Shown here in pieces: positions 63,901 through 64,000 of a stretch of 64,000 nucleotides of DNA. Origin of the DNA: Branchiostoma floridae (Eukaryota > Chordata > Leptocardii > Amphioxiformes > Branchiostomatidae); assembly GCF_000003815.2 (NCBI RefSeq), contig NC_049981.1, forward strand, positions 13,255,856 to 13,319,855, read 5' to 3'. The position numbers and the translations under genes were made by a program. Positions within the stretch are counted from its first letter, which is position 1; every line of letters starts with the position of its first letter. The notes beneath the pieces were generated by a model. It saw only the letters and a list, made by a program, of their open reading frames with translations. It was not told the origin of the DNA and did no database searches.

Positions 63901-63968
63901 CAGGCCCATGGGCTGTACAACATGCAGCTTAGTGTTAGCTTCCTGTCTGGCTGTCCTCCAGTCTTCAC
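21532..63968 (-). CDS. VPS13A/C: VPS13A/C-type bridge lipid-transfer protein (5' end outside window)
   Basis: VPS13 proteins are long hydrophobic-groove rods that carry phospholipids between membranes at contact sites between the ER and mitochondria, lipid droplets or endolysosomes. I traced 68 exons on the minus strand (listed by block in the next entries); they join in phase without a stop to give 2566 residues. Diagnostic pieces: FFAT-region exon ([14 protein letters not shown]...FEIKE), VAB/SHR-BD segments ([31 protein letters not shown]), the conserved C-terminal core ([60 protein letters not shown]) and a PH-like end finishing DKFSAPK. The C-terminus mixes features that, from memory, separate human VPS13A and VPS13C, as expected of the gene before the vertebrate duplication. 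The N-terminal chorein domain and roughly 700 residues lie beyond position 64000. Confidence 0.93.
22050..22290. mobile_element. Possible inverted-repeat element with GTACCGGTAC ends
   Basis: TGTACCGGTACA occurs near both ends (about 22053 and 22270), with GGTCCA/GGACCTG-type motifs between. It resembles the 58086-58333 element in style, but exact ends and a target duplication are not clear. Confidence 0.4.
23007..23690. mobile_element. CpG-rich segment with inverted ends in the last VPS13 intron
   Basis: The composition differs from the surrounding AT-rich intron. The left side has GGTTCCGGGTCGGAGTTC then CCGGAGTTGGCGG; the right side has CCGCCAACCTCCG then GAAACTCCGGTCCGATACC, roughly inverse in the same nested order. 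It contains a TGACGTCA at 23301-23308. No coding sequence recognised. A non-autonomous DNA element is the simplest reading; a regulatory island is the alternative. Confidence 0.45.
25877..26200. repeat. (CA)n-rich tract
   Basis: An imperfect CACACA/ACATAC tract, about 320 bp, in a VPS13 intron just downstream (plus sense left) of exon 26227-26350. Open frames through it are artefacts. Confidence 0.95.
28840..29182. mobile_element. 343-bp terminal-inverted-repeat element
   Basis: The left end is CAGGGCTCGAAATAC; the right end inverted is CAAGGCTTGAAGTAC. Flanks share CTAAT (28835-28839 and 29183-29187). Internal CTGCACC/GGTGCAG-type motifs are repeated near both ends. No coding sequence. Confidence 0.68.
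29300..29565 (-). repeat. Tandem copies of an acceptor and exon start in VPS13 intron
   Basis: The 5' end of exon 29199-29362 plus its acceptor (GTTTACCAG / GTGGCACTGCTGG on the minus strand) is repeated upstream at about 29391-29485 and, more decayed, at about 29500-29565, a period near 100 bp. The first copy keeps a usable acceptor but runs into a stop in the exon's frame. Confidence 0.75.
31221..38502 (-). CDS. VPS13A/C: VPS13 exon block 2: segment between VAB and C-terminal core
   Basis: Exons: 31221-31340, 31866-31974, 32215-32284, 32429-32510, 32854-32988, 34799-34958, 35238-35347, 35488-35610, 36453-36594, 37184-37317, 37449-37586, 38048-38107, 38416-38502. Recognisable pieces are [56 protein letters not shown] (after a split Ser), and [20 protein letters not shown]. 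The exon ending at 34799 has a second good donor 45 nt downstream inside a minisatellite (see findings). Confidence 0.92.
31418..31596. mobile_element. 179-bp inverted-repeat element (MITE), copy 1
   Basis: The ends are ATGCTAGTTCACCTTTATCC and its near-perfect inverse, with a second inverted block (GGTAACCTATA). It is flanked by TA on both sides, as expected for a Tc1/mariner-type insertion. Intronic in VPS13. Confidence 0.75.
33036..33150. repeat. 24-bp minisatellite in VPS13 intron
   Basis: About 4.5 copies of a 24-bp unit (TTTGTTGGTGTTCTTCTCAC then ACCA). Since 24 is divisible by 3, it opens long frames on both strands, but it lies in an intron and the frames are not genes. Confidence 0.9.
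33170..33390 (-). mobile_element. tRNA-derived SINE
   Basis: The minus strand from about 33385 downward has tRNA-like promoter boxes: an A box (TAGTGGGTAGAGTGATCC) and, about 30 nt on, a B box (GGTTTGATTCC). A tail continues to about 33170. Fold and flanks do not suggest a functional tRNA. Confidence 0.6.
33425..34850 (-). repeat. 46-bp splice-donor minisatellite in VPS13 intron (about 14 units)
   Basis: On the minus strand each unit is the last 40 nt of exon 34799-34958 (ending GGGTTTCAG) plus GTAAGG. The authentic exon end is the first unit. Eleven further units follow down to 34277, then two more beyond an inserted 733-bp element (33544-34276). Nearly all units keep a perfect CAG/GTAAG; the one at about 34706 has lost it (GT to GA). 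Confidence 0.93.
33544..34276. mobile_element. 733-bp non-coding DNA element with inverted ends, inserted in the minisatellite
   Basis: The left end reads GGAATGTCGGACAACTCGG and the right end, reversed, reads GGAATCAGGACAACTCGG. Several ACTCGGACC/ACTCGGCCC motifs sit inside each end in opposite orientation. The flanks are identical 8-mers CTGTGATT at 33536-33543 and 34277-34284, and the uninterrupted repeat unit has this 8-mer once. An 8-bp duplication fits hAT-type or similar transposases. No transposase is encoded, so it is a non-autonomous element. Confidence 0.8.
36665..36975. repeat. 42-43 bp minisatellite, about 7 units
   Basis: Units contain TTCAGCACCAAGGACAGG, then a short spacer, then CCTGTGTGTGGATAGTG. 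It lies just upstream (in gene sense) of exon 36453-36594, in the intron. Confidence 0.8.
37775..37935. repeat. Tetranucleotide tract (CACT)n / (AACG)n / (AACA)n
   Basis: Mixed CACT, AACG and AACA tetranucleotide runs, about 160 bp, in the intron between VPS13 exons 37449-37586 and 38048-38107. Confidence 0.92.
38743..45483 (-). CDS. VPS13A/C: VPS13 exon block 3: VAB (SHR-BD) adaptor-binding region
   Basis: Exons: 38743-38859, 39094-39189, 40210-40311, 40732-40845, 41046-41132, 41529-41537 (9-nt microexon), 42113-42244, 42535-42652, 42998-43152, 43355-43513, 43795-43944, 44315-44356, 44755-44835, 45068-45241, 45358-45483. Repeated beta-rich modules such as [43 protein letters not shown] and [17 protein letters not shown] are typical of the VAB domain, which binds Pro-x-Pro adaptor motifs in the family. 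The acceptor of exon 45068-45241 (GAAAG) is weak and less certain than the rest. Confidence 0.9.
41529..41537 (-). CDS. VPS13A/C: 9-nt microexon of VPS13 (Gly-Glu-Lys)
   Basis: Read on the minus strand: CTATAG / GGTGAAAAG / GTAAGT. Both neighbours (42113-42244 and 41046-41132) end and begin in phase 0, so the 3 codons can be included or skipped without a frameshift. The strong splice signals argue it is real; whether it is constitutive is unknown. Confidence 0.6.
45646..55675 (-). CDS. VPS13A/C: VPS13 exon block 4: middle of the lipid-transfer rod
   Basis: Exons: 45646-45765, 46222-46289, 46569-46662, 47074-47226, 47748-47870, 49197-49250, 49490-49623, 49922-49969, 50628-50753, 51197-51276, 52576-52751, 53516-53619, 53967-54117, 54585-54732, 54989-55120, 55503-55675. 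These encode amphipathic beta-strand repeats (for example [40 protein letters not shown]) and acidic linkers, as expected of the repeating-beta-groove rod. The exon ending at 55503 is followed by a minisatellite that copies its end and its donor. Confidence 0.9.
45830..46027. mobile_element. Diverged third copy of the same MITE family
   Basis: It contains GGGTAACCAATAT near the left end, TTTAGGGATATC and GTGCAATATTTTGAAAAT inside, and TATAGGTTACC followed by GCTGAACATGCATTA at the right. The order matches copies 1 and 2 but the outer inverted repeat has decayed. Confidence 0.5.
48727..49059. mobile_element. 333-bp terminal-inverted-repeat element
   Basis: The ends are CAGGGTTGGACAAGT and its exact inverse, with inner inverted motifs CTTGCCCGA / TCGGGCAAG. 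The flanks share CTTAA (48722-48726 and 49060-49064). Non-coding; intronic in VPS13. Confidence 0.75.
52800..53370. repeat. 37-bp minisatellite, about 15 units
   Basis: The unit is GTGCTGTCAGTGTGAATG then TTGTTCAGTACCAAGGACA. It shares the core TTCAG[CT]ACCAAGGACAG with the 36.7-kb array and with single copies elsewhere. Intronic in VPS13. Confidence 0.9.
55306..55545 (-). repeat. 48-bp splice-donor minisatellite in VPS13 intron (authentic end plus 4 units)
   Basis: Read on the minus strand, each unit is about 43 nt of the end of exon 55503-55675 (ending CTACAAACAG) plus GTGAG. Donors are spaced 48 bp apart at about 55503, 55455, 55407, 55359 and 55311. Two have drifted to CAA/GT. In the exon's own frame the first intron codon is TGA, so use of a distal donor would truncate the protein. 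Confidence 0.92.
55745..55900 (+). mobile_element. tRNA-derived SINE-like element
   Basis: A tRNA-like head (GGATGGCAAAGTGGTC, then GTGTTTGAATCCC) is followed by a stretch containing CCAGGGAAAGGC, a type of conserved SINE body I recall from several invertebrates. It sits in a VPS13 intron. Confidence 0.5.
56100..56375. repeat. Degenerate GAATGAAAGATT repeat
   Basis: Repeated GAATGAATGAAAGATTGA-like stretches with decay toward the right. It ends about 90 bp before exon 56468-56635. Confidence 0.8.
56468..63968 (-). CDS. VPS13A/C: VPS13 exon block 5: N-terminal-most visible part with FFAT-like exon
   Basis: Exons: 56468-56635, 56826-56929, 57240-57362, 58369-58398 (30 nt), 59121-59337, 59800-59885, 60207-60248, 61294-61450, 61844-62007, 62888-62975, 63425-63563, 63851-63968. 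Exon 63425-63563 contains the family signature [17 protein letters not shown]. Exon 61844-62007 encodes the acidic FFAT-like stretch [12 protein letters not shown] and ends LELHFEIKE, which corresponds to the VAP-binding site region known in VPS13A/C. The exon at 63851-63968 opens with the last two bases of a codon, so at least one more exon lies upstream of the window edge. Confidence 0.91.
58086..58333. mobile_element. 248-bp inverted-repeat element with TAGGGCTGTGTACC ends
   Basis: A perfect 14-bp inverted repeat (TAGGGCTGTGTACC and GGTACACAGCCCTA) encloses GTACC/ACCTGTA-type motifs and a (TA)n tract at about 58185-58209. Non-coding. Confidence 0.68.
58449..58900. repeat. Two nested tandem duplications in a VPS13 intron
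   Basis: A block of about 60 bp beginning GAAGAGAACATACAAT occurs twice (58449-58560). Then a block of about 170 bp containing AGGACAGATGAAACCC and CATCACCCAACAATTGTGAAG occurs twice (about 58570-58900). Confidence 0.8.
60270..60780. promoter_or_regulatory. CpG-rich island in a VPS13 intron, candidate internal promoter
   Basis: It stands out from the AT-rich intron through many CpGs (ACCGCGG, GGGCGCG, CGTACG). It contains ATGGCGGGAAAATGGCGGCG near 60549, which includes an E2F-like GGCGGGAAAA and two ATGGCGG cores of the YY1 type. A 61-codon plus-strand frame starts there but has no recognisable protein. Confidence 0.35.
61470..61684. mobile_element. 215-bp inverted-repeat element (MITE), copy 2 of the same family
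   Basis: It shares ends with the 31418-31596 element (TAGTTCACCTTTATCC ... GGATAAAGGTGAACTAGCAT) and internal blocks (GGTGGTTTCAAA, TGCAATATTTT, ATCCCTAAA). The right flank has TA; the left flank does not clearly. Confidence 0.72.
61737..61768 (+). other. G-rich run with quadruplex potential
   Basis: Six runs of 4-6 G separated by T or TT (GGGGTGGGGTTGGGGG and onward). It lies on the strand opposite to VPS13 transcription, so the transcript would be C-rich while the coding DNA strand pairs with a possible quadruplex. Confidence 0.6.
61900..62660. repeat. Segmental tandem duplication around the FFAT-like exon
   Basis: Besides the exon copies, the flanking intron is repeated. CTCCATTGGTCAG at about 62040 matches CTCCTTTGGTCAG at about 62530. 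The run ATAGGGCACATCTGTA...CTGACTCAGGTC at about 62144-62170 matches ATATGGCACATCAGTAGGCT...CTCAGGTC near 62650-62680. About 190 bp is present only in the right-hand copy. Confidence 0.65.
62165..62283 (-). pseudogene. Partial duplicate of the FFAT-like VPS13 exon
   Basis: The minus strand has an intact acceptor (CTACCTAG / GTGAAAG) in the same phase as exon 61844-62007. About 105 nt are nearly identical, encoding [20 protein letters not shown] and on to GRLPSQQ. The second half of the exon and its donor are missing, and the frame then runs to a stop. Either a dead duplicate or an alternative exon with an unseen donor. Confidence 0.65.
63025..63370. repeat. 78-84 bp minisatellite, about 4.3 units
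   Basis: Each unit alternates an ACACCATCAGCAGTGAC block and an AAATGCCATCAACC block with TTTTCCTTTCCATGGTACTG between. Intron between VPS13 exons 62888-62975 and 63425-63563. Confidence 0.85.
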
Positions 63969-64000
63969 CTACAAAACAAATATAGCACTGCTATATACTG

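Overview
This is animal nuclear DNA: GT-AG introns, two runs of N, and genes broken into dozens of short exons. Protein content (a DNAH6-type dynein, a VPS13 not yet split into the vertebrate A and C types, a leucine-rich-repeat receptor) and many minisatellites built from exon/intron boundaries point to a lancelet (Branchiostoma). The lancelet call is an inference; no search was run.

Layout. (1) 1-5907, plus strand: the last 11 visible exons of an axonemal dynein heavy chain of the DNAH6 type, broken by a 100-N gap that hides roughly 400 codons of the AAA6/C-terminal region. (2) 7539-12918, plus: a six-exon gene for an unrecognised 1326-residue, Ser/Arg/Lys-rich, probably nuclear protein. 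All splice phases agree. (3) 14243-17177, minus: a two-exon gene for an 874-residue LRR transmembrane receptor whose cytoplasmic tail carries 19.7 tandem 15-residue units with alternating Tyr and His. Relics of a second copy of its 5' end lie at 18.4-19.1 kb. (4) 21532-63968, minus: 68 exons giving 2566 in-frame residues of a VPS13A/C-type bridge lipid-transfer protein. Its first exons lie beyond the window's right edge.

The genes do not form a pathway; they are neighbours. The shared theme is repeat activity at exon edges. In VPS13 two introns begin with minisatellites whose units are the last 40-43 nt of the preceding exon plus the first 5-6 nt of the intron, so each unit carries a 5' splice site. 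A third intron has the mirror case at an acceptor. An FFAT-like (VAP-binding) exon is partly duplicated, and there is a 9-nt microexon. Several terminal-inverted-repeat elements sit in VPS13 introns, one inserted inside a splice-site minisatellite with an 8-bp target duplication. Most promising for follow-up: the splice-site minisatellites, the duplicated FFAT-like exon, the repeat-tailed receptor and the unknown nuclear protein.
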